Shown one piece after another: positions 34,702 to 45,430 of a stretch of DNA of 64,000 nt (position 1 is the first letter of the stretch; each line of letters begins with the position of its first letter). The notes below the pieces were generated by a model. That model did no database searches, was not told the DNA's origin, and saw only the letters and a program-made list of their open reading frames with translations. The position numbers and the translations under genes are program-made. The DNA is from Coprinopsis marcescibilis (lineage: Eukaryota > Basidiomycota > Agaricomycetes > Agaricales > Psathyrellaceae), in NCBI GenBank assembly GCA_004369085.1, contig ML210277.1, positions 1 through 64,000 of the forward strand, in the 5' to 3' direction.

Positions 34702-36659
34702 TCACAAAACCAACAGCGCACCAAAAGTACCCGCCACACCCGCCAAAAGCACACCAACAGCCGCCAACCCCTCGCGCGCACCGCCGGCGCCATTGCCCCT
34801 TCCAGTCTGCGAAGGATTAGCAGGGGCCGCGCTCGGGCTGCCGCCATTCCCACCCGAGGGCGTTCCAGCGGAGGGAACAGGCGACGAGGGCTGTGCAGAG
34901 GGCCTGCTACCACCCCCGGGCACGCTGGTGGCGCTCGGACTGGCGATACACGACTCGCCCTGCGCTTCAGCGGTATCAGCTGCAGAGGCCGCGGCATTAA
35001 CAGTCGCGTTCCCAGAGAAATCGCACGCTGACGCAAGACGGTCCTGGGACTCGTAGTACTGGCTGAAGACGTAGGACAGCTTGGTGGCTAGACACAAAAA
35101 AGTCAGCACGCGGCGGTCATATTGAACGACGCTACTCACCCGGATCACACCCTGAAATCCTGGCGTACACACCAGTGGCACCGTTCCCTCCGATCCCAGA
35201 ATCGCAGTCCAAGCCCTCGCCGTCGAGCAGATCACACGCGGTGCCAATGAGCGGACCGACGATATCCAGATCATCCGCCACAGCACTCGCAACCCTGCAG
35301 CTCAAGCTCTCAAACAAGCAATTGCACGCCTCATTGTTCGGGGTGCCGGGCAGGGTGAGGCTGGCGCCAGTGACAGCCACGCAGGCGGGGTAGACAGTGG
35401 CCTCCGCGTCGGCCTGTGCAGGGAGGGCGGGGCCGGTGTTGGCGCCATATCGCTCGCCCAGGGCTTCAAGGTCCGCAGAGGGGGTCGCGGTGCTGTTGTC
35501 GGCCGAGATGGTGACCATGCCGAATTTCCCGTCATTAGCCTGTGCGGGGAAGTAGCTGAACGCGATACCGCCGCTCCAGACTGCGCCCATCTCCTCGCCG
35601 AGCAGGACGTCGACCTCGGTCCAGGGCCGGGCACCGCCGCTGACGCAGCCGTACTCGCTAAAGTAGGTCACGACGTTGTAATCTGTGAACTGCTCAATGT
35701 TGGAGGTGTAGCGCGAGGTTTCTAGGGAGCCGCCGGCGCCGCACCAGGAGCTAGGGGGTAAGGGGTTGGTGTGTGTGTGGTTTGAGGGAGGGGGAAGACG
35801 TACTATTCGTTCAGGCCGTAGATATCGATTGCGGTGTCGTCTGAGCCGCAAGAGAGAAAGTCGGCGACGGCCTTGCGGAAGGTGAGGTCTCCATCGATGG
35901 AGGCGTATCCGACGAGCCTCTCGGAGCCGATCGAACGACTGCAAGTACAAATGTCAGGCACATATATAGGGCAGAAAAAGAGGGACGGACAGGTAGGCCT
36001 TGATATCGCGGGTGGCAGCCTTCAGGTATGGGAGTGCGGGGATGGAGGTTTCGATGTTGTCGAGAACCTCATTTCCGATGTTGTAGGCCAAGATGTTGTC
36101 GTACTTGTCAAACACCTCGATTGTTGCGAGGTAGGTGTTCATGATGTTGGTGGACCATGAGGGGACTGTGCGGTCGATGCTGGCGATGACTGGAAGACTC
36201 AAGTCGAGGCTTAGAAAAAATCAGTAGGTGCGAGAGCTGAAAGAGGGGGAGACGGACATGACATGGATGTCTGCTTCGCTGAGCAATCGCATGCACTCGT
36301 CGTGGTTCAGGGACGAGTCGACGCTGTAGACGCGGACTGTGTTGACGTTGGCGGCCTGGAGGTTGGGCAAGTCGCGGGCGCAGCCTTCAGCATCTGCCAG
36401 CGGGTCGATGAAAGTGCCGGGCTCGTTGAAGTGGTTGTCGTCTGCCTCCAATACTTCGCCTGGGGTTTATTGTGAGTGAGCGAAGAGTCGGCTATTCGAG
36501 AGAAGACGGACCTTGGGGCTGGTAACCAATGCCCTTTATGAAGAAGCGGGTGCCATCTTCCTGGTAGAGGAAGCGGCCAGTACGTGTTACACGCTGGATG
36601 GCGTGGACGTTGCCGACGAGGGCTGCGAGTGCTGCCAATGCTGGCAGAGAGAGACGCAT
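34702..36659 (-). CDS. GH72 beta-1,3-glucanosyltransferase, copy D (GPI-anchored, X8 domain)
   Basis: First gene of the array in the direction of transcription. It starts MRLSLPALAALAALVGNVHA and continues VTRTGRFLYQEDGTRFFIKG. Acid/base is in YNIGNEVLDN and the nucleophile in YFSEYGCVSGG; VWSGGIAFSYF is intact. The X8 domain has CNCLFESLSCRV, GTACDLLDGEGLDC and KLSYVFSQYYE. A long Pro/Ser/Gly linker and a GPI signal (LAAVGVLLAGVAGTFGALLV) follow. Six exons; donors of introns 1, 2 and 3 are all GTCCGT, an unusual repeated choice. TTTATAAA lies about 40 bp upstream of the ATG. It shares a 558 bp divergent promoter region with the DUF155 gene. Confidence 0.93.
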
Positions 36660-37217
36660 AGTGTAGTAAGGGAGAACGTAAAGGAGAGGAAGGGTTTATA
36701 AAGAATGGAAGGGTGCTCGAGGCGAGAGGTGTACAGCCGTGGATGGGAGAGCGCGATTTTGCCCTGCTTTTTGACCCTCATCATGGCATCACGGTTTCTT
36801 TTGCCCGTGACAAGGAGCTCGCTGGGCGTTTCGTAAGGGGCGAGCAGCGCATGGACCTGATTTTCGGTGTACCTGGGTGCAGTACTAGGATGCAATGATG
36901 ATTTATGTTGATAAAAGGCTCTGAACATAACAGAAAACATACAATTTCGAGGACGAGTCTGCAAGTGCGGTGGTTGCGGAAGAGGCTTGGAAGGGCTTGG
37001 TATGGCTTGGCAGAGGGAAGGGTGCAGCCAAGTGTCTTGCGTTGAGTGAGCAGCAAGGCAATTCCTGTGCGAGTCGCTGGACCGAGATCTCCTTGTGTCC
37101 TTGTAGTAACTGACAGTGATAGTGATCGTCTCGGCTGGCACGTGTGACTGGGCGCGCTGACTAATGGAAAGGGCGGAGAGCTGATGGCGGGTTTCAAGTG
37201 ACGCCATCCTCTCAACG
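36660..37217. promoter_or_regulatory. Divergent promoter region, GH72 copy D / DUF155 gene
   Basis: 558 bp between divergent start codons. A TATA element (minus strand, 36695-36700) serves GH72 copy D. A 438-codon minus ORF that crosses this region and the DUF155 exons is a shadow. Confidence 0.5.
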
Positions 37218-40200
37218 ATGAACTCGAATGTCGGCCGACGAGAAGGCAGCGGGCCCCAGCTGCAAGTCGCCCGCCGATCCAGCCTGCGCCCGTCCAGCGG
37301 GATCTCCCGGCTGCTCTCTGCAAATCCAGCGCAGAGTACTTCGGCTCCAGACGTCTCGCACCTTCCAGTCGTCAAGTCATACGGAACCGTGACAGCTCCC
37401 AGACGTCCTCCCAAAACGATCAGCGATGCCCTCGATTTGGCAGGCGTCGCTACCGCCCCCAGCGCAAGTCGCAGATCCGCACCGAGACTGCTGCACTCGC
37501 CCTTCAGCTCACCCGCCGCCGTCCGTTCCTCCTTTCTCGTCCACCCTGCACCACCCGCAAAATTTGGTATCACCCTCGCACCCCTGCCAAAGCCACAGCG
37601 GACGACCAAGACATCCCAGAAACTCGTCGTGCTGCCCTCTGCGCCGCAGACGAAACCCCTCGCACAGCAGCTCGTCTTGCTCGACGAGGAGCAGGAAACA
37701 AGCGACGATGCGTCCCACCCCCAAGTCTCGCTCCAGCGTCGCACCCGCCCCCCTCCAAAATCCCGCACTCTGCCCCGCAGAATCCTCGACCGCAAGCAGC
37801 AAACCAGACCCAGCCTCGAACATCGCGTGGACGCAGAAGCAGACGACGAATCCCGTCCAACGCAAAAACGCGTGCGTGAGTACAAAAGCGCCGCAGAGCG
37901 CATGACGAAGGACGAACGGAAAAAAGCGGGCTATAAACGCATAACGGCCTACTGCATCGCAGAGGGCTTCAAGATGAAAGTCCTCGCCGGCTTTCTCAAG
38001 CGGGAACACAACGCACAACCCCGCGTATTCGACGAGGCGGTCTATGCAGTACGCTTTTCTATCATCTTATCAACCCAAGCTAATCATTTTTGCAGCTCTA
38101 CCATCTCCCGCTACTACCAGGCTACGGACCGCAGACCAACGTCCGCTCGTCCACCGCCCCGGAACCCACAAAAACAGTCCATACAATGCTCCCAATCCTC
38201 GAAGAAGTCGAAGAGCCGCACTACCACTTTGACCAGCCCACCACAACCGGGCCAACCACCCACCCCGCACCAACGGACCGGGACCCGTCCCACCCCGACG
38301 ACCAGCAGCAGCAACGTCTCCCCGGGATGGTACACCCCATCTCTGTCGAAGAAGTCAGAGAAGACTATGGGTACGTCACAAGCGGCTCCCTCCCCACCGA
38401 CCACCCCCTCCCCCTCCCCACCCAATCCACCACCTCACCCAGCACCTCCTGGACACCCCAGTACAACAACTATCCCAGCAGCAGCGTCTCCTCTGGCGAC
38501 TCGCCCCGCACACTCGCCGCGGCCCGCACATTCGCGCTGGAGGACGATCCGAGCTATGCGCACCACGGAGCGGGCTACGGCTACAACGCCCACGCCGAGA
38601 TGGAAGAACGTGCGTCTACGACAACGCTCGAATCGGACGATGCGGGTGCAGCGACCGATCCTGGTGTTTATGGGGTTTGGGAAGCTGGACGTGCGGCGGA
38701 CGGGGACGACGCCAGCCTGTCCTCGTCCTACTCGGGCGCTGACCGGACTATGCTGCCGGCTGTTCATTCCCCTGGGCAGACGGATACGGATACGGATAGG
38801 GGGGCCTCGGGTCTGACCACCCGCGCGCCTCCCTCGCTCCGCAAGGAAACGAGCACGGGGAGTGCGAACGGGGCGACTAGCAGTGGGGGCGCGAGTGAAG
38901 TTACGGCTGTAGGCGGCGGTGGTGCCCCCGTGGCTAACCACGCCGGGTCGCCTCTAACTGAGGACCCGGAGCACCACGCGCAGTCCGCGTACGAGCACCA
39001 GCTGGCGTACGAGCGCGCGCGGGAGGCGGACGAGGCGCGTGCGGCGGCAGACCGCGAAGCGCTGCACCAGCGCGAGTACCTCCACGCCCTCGCGCGCGAA
39101 CACGAAAGGGAACGCGAGCGCGAGCTGGAGAATGTTGCCGAGGCTGTGTTTTTTGACTATGGGGTCGTGGTGTTTTTTGGGTTTGATGAGCGCGGGGAGC
39201 GGGATGTGTTGGAGGATATTGAACGGGCTGGGGCGGTTCGAAGACGGATTGGTGAAGATGAGTGGGAGATTGAGGAATGCCATTTTACGGTGGGTGCTTT
39301 TTTGCGTTGTGTGTGTATGTGTGCGAGGGCTGAGATGGTTTGAAGCATGATACGCAGATTTCGTATCCGAGGATTTACAATGATTTCTTCAGTATGTCGG
39401 CTCCATTCCCAACGCGCAGAGGGAAAGGCTAACTAGGTGCAGCTCTTAAATCGCGTTCGCATCTGTTAAAACTGTCCATCGCGCACGCGCTAGCACAGAG
39501 CACGTTGCTAGCGCGATACGAGACACTCGCACAGCGCACGCTCTCCTCGCCGCTCGCCACCAGCATCCCGCGGCAGATGGCGCTCTCGGGCTCGCTGCAG
39601 CTGCGGCGGCACGAGGCACTCAAGCTCACCGGCCGGCTGTTCAAGCTGCGGCGGGATGTGAATCTGGTGTCGAATGTGCTGGATGTGCCCGAGCTGTTCT
39701 GGAGCGAGGCGAGCTTGAAGGATTTGTATGATGCGGTTAGGGAGTATTTTGAGATTGGGCCGAGGGTTGAGAGTTTGAATGAGAAGATTGGGGTTGCTAG
39801 TGATTTTGTGAGTGGTTTCTTGGTTCGGTTGGCAGGGGTGGATTGCGTTGGGTGGCTCGCGTTTTTTCCACCTTTGGGTTCCGGTTTCCTGTTGTTTGAT
39901 TGGGCTTTTGCGTCGTTGAAGCGGCGGTGACTGACTGATGTTTCAGCTGGACGCGATTCATGACCATTTGAACGATAATGCGATGGAACGCATCACGCGT
40001 ATCATCATCTGGTGAGCCTTTTTACAGTTTCATCGGGCGTCTGCGTCTTTTGCTCACTGCCTATCAGGCTTATCGTCGTTGCTATCCTTGTTGAACTTGT
40101 ACGTTGCCTTTCCTTCCCCCCTTTTTCTTCTTTGAACGCACAAGGATGATGGAGTTTGATATCCGGCATCCGTCATCCACCATCCGTCATCACCAAACTC

Positions 40201-40483
40201 ATGCATCAATACTAACGACGTGTTACATACGCAGGGAGAAATCATCGCCCGGCTTGTGGTGCACTCTACGCTGGAGGGAAGGGCAACTACCGGAGTGGGG
40301 ATCTTGAGCGCTTTTTTGAGGGTGTTCACAGCCTCGCGGGACGATGGTTCCTCGGCTGTCGGTAGTGCTGGTGTTGGTGGTAGTGCTTCGGCGGCCGGAA
40401 GCTTGGCTTCATCCGTTCCGTTGTCGAAATCGGAAGTCTTGGAGACTTTGGAACGGATGATGAGCAATCCGTATGGTCTCTAA
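37218..40483 (+). CDS. DUF155 protein (Rmd1/Rmd8/RMND1 family)
   Basis: About 920 residues, seven exons. The first half is long, Pro/Ser-rich and disordered, with a conserved block KDERKKAGYKRITAYCIAEG then FKMKVLAGFLKR and a run of Glu/Arg repeats (REHERERERELE). The DUF155 domain follows: AVFFDYGVVVFFGFDERGER, EEWEIEECHF-like text, ISYPRIYNDFFS, and ALKSRSHLLKLSIAHALAQS. A C-terminal helix bundle ends in one membrane span (RIIIWLIVVAILVEL). DUF155 proteins include mitochondrial RMND1 and cytoplasmic yeast Rmd1/Rmd8. The long N-terminal extension without an obvious mitochondrial presequence favours the Rmd8-like branch. The molecular activity of the fungal members is not settled. The whole locus is GC-rich. 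Confidence 0.88.
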
Positions 40484-40556
40484 GTAAGTAAGTAGTAGTA
40501 GTAGCTGATTGAGTACGTATTAGATGGGTGGTTGTGTATGATGTATTGGCGGAGGT

Positions 40557-40632
40557 GGGGATGGATGGATGGTGTTGATTAATGTAATGTGGGGATGGAT
40601 GGATGGTGTTGATTAATGTAATGTGGGGATGG
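40557..40632. repeat. 34-bp tandem repeat, 2.2 copies
   Basis: A unit starting GGGGATGGATGGATGG and ending TTAATGTAATGT occurs at 40557-40590 and exactly again at 40591-40624, then restarts. It lies in the 3' flank of the DUF155 gene. Confidence 0.9.
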
Positions 40633-40742
40633 TGCATGCGGATTGGATTTTGTGTTAGCGTTGGCTGTTGGATGAAGGATCCGATAGATGATTCAATTGA
40701 TCTTGGTGGCGTGCGCAGTGCGCAGTGCGTCCGAGTGCGCGG

Positions 40743-40780
40743 TCACTACATAGTCACTACATAGTCACTACATAGTCACC
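40743..40780. repeat. 11-bp tandem repeat TCACTACATAG, three copies
   Basis: Three consecutive perfect copies of TCACTACATAG followed by a partial TCAC. Non-coding. Confidence 0.9.
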
Positions 40781-40956
40781 AGCGAATGACTGGCATGACC
40801 GTTGAGGACGGGCGATCGGAGGGTGACTGCATACTTACTACGGATGGGTGGACTACTGAGTTGTGATTGTCGGTCTGTCATTGGTGGCTTGACTCCGTGC
40901 CCGCCTGGTACGGGTCGATGCGCGCAGGCGTACCTGTCGCTAGCGCATAGTCACTC

Positions 40957-41086
40957 GTAGTCAGACCCCTTTTTTGTACATAGCGTTGCGTTGAGAGTGA
41001 GTAAGCAAGGGTACTACTACTGTAGTCAGACCCCTTTTTTGTACATAGCGTTGCGTTGAGAGTGAGTAAGCAAGGGTACTACTACT
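40957..41086. repeat. 65-bp perfect tandem duplication
   Basis: A 65-bp unit beginning GTAGTCAGACCCCTTTTTTG and ending in GTACTACTACT-like sequence is present twice in direct succession with no visible differences, implying a recent duplication. Confidence 0.9.
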
Positions 41087-41257
41087 ATTCAGTGGATTGA
41101 ATGTGGAACTTTCGTCATGGTGTCATGGTCCCAATGCCATTTCATATAATGTAATACAATATAATGGCGTCCTTTGACGACCGCGCTTGATCCCCGTACC
41201 TATACAACCTTTGCAGGTGCGGTGCAACCGGTAACGCACGGACTCGGATGTACCACC

Positions 41258-41285
41258 TTACGGTTTACGGTTTACGGTTTACGGT
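41258..41285. repeat. 7-bp repeat TTACGGT, four copies
   Basis: Four perfect head-to-tail TTACGGT units. It is not the fungal telomere repeat (TTAGGG). Confidence 0.9.
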
Positions 41286-41534
41286 CTTAACGTTACGCGG
41301 GGAGGTTGGTCCTTGGTCCAAGTCAGACTCAGCCTCTGATCATGATTCATGACTGTGACTGTTAACCGGGCGCTTGAACCCCGCACAACTTGAAACCGCT
41401 AGGCAGACGGCAGACGGCCTGTGCGGTGCAACGGGCTCGGAGAGAAGGAGAACTGTGTGTATATAAATATAAATAGGTAGATAGCTATGCAAGCTTGCCA
41501 GTGAGGGCGTGAAGCGGGGCGGGTGTAATTGCTA

Positions 41535-41571
41535 GATGGGATGGATGGATGGATGGATGGGTGGATGGACA
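41535..41571. repeat. GGAT microsatellite
   Basis: Consecutive GGAT units with one interrupting GGGT, in gene-free DNA. Confidence 0.85.
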
Positions 41572-43006
41572 ATGGACACACGCGGATGTGATACGGGCCA
41601 TACTCTATAAATCATAACCCCAAACGAATCTCTCAGCTCTTCCTCTCCCACTTGCACTTGTACTTGCACTTCCTGCGTCTCGGATTCCCGGAGCCTGCGC
41701 ACACAGCCTCCACCAGTACGCTACCACCGAATTCCTTGCTACGCCCGAAATGCTCTCTCAAGTCCCAAAAGACTAATACACGGAACTGACCCGCAGCTCG
41801 TCGCATGACAGTTGTTGGCGACATGCCAACATGTCGCCGGTAGCACAATCCACAGCCTTGACCTCCCATCGGACAAGCTCTAAGGGGTCCTGCCAATACA
41901 ATCCTGACTCCTGAATCACGATCCGCCTTTCTTTTCTTTCTTTTTCCTTTCCTTTGCTTTCCTGCATCGCTTTCTCCTCTGATCTCAACATCTTGGCCTC
42001 ACGAATCCCAAAAACCCCGCACCTAAACCGCCGTCTATACCTCCCGTGAAATGCACCTCCATCAGATCGACTCATCATCTTTTGGATCGTTAGGTCAGCT
42101 ACGGAGACTAACCAGTAACTAGCGTACATATGCACATATGTCCTTCATCACCTGTTCCCTCTGCAAAACTCGTAAATCACCAACTATCAGTGCTACCATG
42201 TTCTATTCCATGCATGTCCCCGTCCCGCCCGCTCGATAAACTCCAGCCGTATTCCCGGTCAATGCACTCCCAATCGATATCATTCCAATCCACCTTTCTA
42301 TCATTCGGCCTTTTACCATGGGTTAAAAACCGATCTCAATTGATAAAAGGAGCTCATGTTGTGGAGATTGAGCACTGGTCACAAAGGTGAGGTCGAAAGG
42401 CAGCTCCGCAACTTGAACTGAACTGGCTGGTGGTTCCCGATGACTTTTTTCTTGCTGTGCTGACGGAAATAGCCTAAAATCTCCCGGTCCCCCTCCCCTG
42501 TACCTGGATCCATTCCCCGACCAACCCGAAATAGACTAGCACTAACCGGATTAGTATCAGGGTATCACGCTATCCATCAACTAGACGACAATCGTCATCT
42601 CATTACATACTCGTTCGTTTGCACTAACAGCAATAGTGAGACGACCTGATGGTGCACGACTACACCGAGTCCCAGTGAACACAAGAATGCTGATTTCTGT
42701 CAATCTTTTCCTATCGTTGGACCAATTATCCAAGCCAACATTGTAAAACCTTCCGCCAAAGGGTAAAATTACGATAGTTTCTATATCTGTCGCTGGGTTA
42801 ATTACATGGTACAAGTCTATGGTTGTTGTTCGTCGGGAGACGCGTACATAAAAACGTCCTTTCAAGATATGACACGTGGAATCTTGATTCTTGTCAGACC
42901 AATAAGGCGGCACGATACCAAAGTTGATACGTGCCAAAGAAGTGGCACAACTTGTTCTCGAGATGGATGGATGGAGAAAGATTGCTGGCAGGTTTGGAGG
43001 ACCGAT
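41572..43006. other. Gene-free region upstream of the repeat block
   Basis: Anonymous minus ORFs (41633-41896, 41773-42135, 42581-42937) show no domain. The one at 42581-42937 probably lies in the 3' UTR of the transporter. A pyrimidine-rich tract of TTTC/CTTT units is at 41928-41960. Confidence 0.35.
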
Positions 43007-44359
43007 CTACTTCCCACTCCCACCGAAAGTTTTGAAAAAGACCAGGCCGGCAAGTGCGATGGAGTAGCCTGAAACAACCATGTTAGTAGTGAAGTAAACA
43101 AGGACCAGATATTGCTGCGCAAATGGCAAGTGCCTTACCAAAAACTTGTGTAGGAGTAACCGTGGAGCCGAAAAGAAGAACGGAGCCTGTAATGAGGAGG
43201 ATGTCCTGGTTGATTGAGCGTATAATGGTCGGCGGCAGAAACGCGGGCGAGAGATTCGCAAAGACACGAAGAATGAGTTTTCTGCATCATGACATTAGAT
43301 TAGGGAGCATTCGCACCTTGAAAACGCCAGCGAGGGTAAGAACTAGACCGCTGGCCGCTCCGACCAAGAAAACAGCGGCTACGTTCAAAAGGAAGGCGAC
43401 CGAGGCGTTGCTGATCAGAATAGCGGCGCCGAGATTCTTAAGGGCATAGAAAGGAGCCCAGCCTTCTGTAAAGGGAATGAAAAATGCGGTAATGACGGCG
43501 CAGACTGGGGCGTAATAGTGCAAAGAAACGAGAGGATCCATTTTGAGATTGTGCAGGAGAATCTGAATCATAACAAGCCTGGATGATTCGAACTAAAAGA
43601 AATGCTAGGCGTGAGCTAAGTGAGGATCACAGGTGCGGGAATCACATACGCCAACGGCGGCAGCCTGAGTCAGGAACCCGAACATGTCGAAGTTCAGTTC
43701 ACCCTGGGATGCGAGGGCAACTCCCAAGGAGATCATAACCACGATTAATGCCAATTTCCTGTTAGGCTCCTGAAGCCTGAAAGTCCAAGAAATCAGGAGG
43801 ATAGCAACCGGTGTAAAGGCCTAGGGATGTCTATCAGCCTGGCAATGGTGAGGCATGCATTGAAATAACTCGCCTTGAGCATTTGGATGTATGCCACACT
43901 TAGGTAGAGATATGCGGTGTTACTGAGGATGAGGCTGCCAGAGAAGAGGAGACCTATTGGTAGGATAGACCGCATGAACATGTCTTTACTCATATGAATG
44001 TCGTTCGCTGCGTCTAAGAGATGGGTCGTCCTCTGTAGTATCCGAGTCCCCACTGCAGCGAAGGCCAAATGGAAAGTCACCAGGAACACTGGGTATTCGA
44101 ATTTGAGTTCATTGTAGACATGGTTGTTGTAGATGATGACCGAGGAGCTGAGCACAATCCATATAGGGATGATTACTGTTGCAGAAAGTTTGTACTTCTG
44201 CGGTCTTGATGTCTGGGCAGAAACTGGTGTCGGAAGCGGCGAGTCTCTGCTGCCGTTGGCTGCCTCTGTGTCGACGTCGAAGATGACCTTATTGCTCAAA
44301 CTTTCCTCCGCCGCCCGCTTCTCCTCGTCCGAGATGTTGGTCATTGGAATAGATGACAT
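43007..44359 (-). CDS. TPT/nucleotide-sugar transporter-like protein (DMT superfamily)
   Basis: A membrane antiporter of the triose-phosphate translocator family, probably in the Golgi or ER, exchanging sugar-phosphate or nucleotide-sugar. About 340 residues with around ten spans: VIIPIWIVLSSSVIIYN, FEYPVFLVTFHLAFAAVGT, LPIGLLFSGSLILSNTAYLY, LSVAYIQMLKAFTPVAILLI, and LLNVAAVFLVGAASGLVLTL. It ends GYSIALAGLVFFKTFGGSGK. The SVAYIQMLKAFTPVA block is diagnostic. The intron inside that block (43873-43821, 53 nt) must start with GC (AAG/GCGAGT) to keep MLKA-FTPV. Its substrate cannot be assigned. The promoter region is shared with lsm8. Confidence 0.9.
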
Positions 44360-44706
44360 TTGAGCGTCCTAAGGGTTATGAACTGGAGGGTATACAAGGC
44401 CGGGGCTGTCGGTAATGCGAATATAATGTTGATAACGCTGTATTGGGTTGGTTTTGAGCAATTCTTGAGTTGGTGCAGACTTACAGTGACTAGAAGGGAT
44501 ATAATCAAGAGAAATACGAAAGGCGGTTTGGAGAGGAAGACCTCGAAAGGTGGCGGGGAGGAAGGAACGCCTGGAATGAATGACATTCTTGTCTGTGCGC
44601 TGCTTCATGAATGCCAAATGATGGGCCGCCCTAAAGTAGGGCACGTGGTTCTTGCTGGTGAACATCGCGCTCGCTGCATCTTTGTGGTGTTTGGTCGCTG
44701 CGTCCA
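44360..44706. promoter_or_regulatory. Divergent promoter region, transporter / lsm8
   Basis: 347 bp between divergent start codons. No clear TATA box is seen on either side, as is usual for housekeeping genes. Confidence 0.5.
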
Positions 44707-45096
44707 ATGTCAAGCCTCCAGGGCTACGTTGACCGTCGTGTTCTTGTCATTCTTCAGGATGGACGTGTGATTGTCGTAAGCTTCTTGCTATCCCTTCTTC
44801 TGTCCTTGTTGTTGATTCCATTCCAGGGCACACTGGCTGGCTATGATCAAAAATCGAATGTGGTGCTAGCAGAGTCGAAAGAGCGCGTCTTTAGCACAGA
44901 CGAAGGCGTAGAAGAGATTCCGTTGGGGCTGTATTTGGTCAAGGGCGACATGATGTGCGTAATCTGCGACTCAGAGTGATTGTAGTGCTGATCGGTTTCT
45001 TATAGAATCCTTATTGGAGAGCTCGACGAGGAAATCGACCAATCGACCGACCTGTCGACCGTACACGCAGAACCTATACCGCCAATTCGATTTTGA
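44707..45096 (+). CDS. lsm8: Lsm8 (U6 snRNA-associated Sm-like protein)
   Basis: A nuclear Lsm2-8 ring subunit that binds the 3' end of U6 snRNA. Three exons splice to about 96 residues. It begins MSSLQGYVDRRVLVILQDGR, which is Sm motif 1 with its Asp-Gly-Arg. It continues VGTLAGYDQKSNVVLAE, EEIPLGLYLVKGDM (Sm2 region) and IILIGELDEEID. Length and start match Lsm8 rather than Lsm1, which is longer. Both introns are GT-AG. Confidence 0.94.
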
Positions 45097-45430
45097 GAAC
45101 TCTTGCAAACTCTCAAGACATGAAACACATCGATGACAACATCCGTCCACGATTCTACAGTCAGGGGTTGAGAAAGCGACACCGCGTCGCGCATCGCCCT
45201 GAACATCGAATCAATACGCGGCTCAGTAGGCCCTCGATAATCGATTACCATCGCTTTCTCTGGTCCTGGTTCATACACTCCCAACCAATCTTGCCGTCCT
45301 CCCCTCGAACCAATGTGTACTGCGATGCCTCACGATACATCAATAAAAACTCTACTATGATACAGTGGTTGGATCTAATGCCAAATGTCCAAAAGTTACA
45401 AGTGTCTAACCGATCCCTAACCTACGCTTA

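Noticed and set aside
36587..37903. 438-codon minus-strand ORF
   Set aside because: It runs antisense through the first DUF155 exon and into the 5' end of GH72 copy D; both real genes are supported by conserved motifs.
41258..41285. Possible interstitial telomere repeat
   Set aside because: The unit is TTACGGT, not TTAGGG or a known fungal variant, and only four copies exist.
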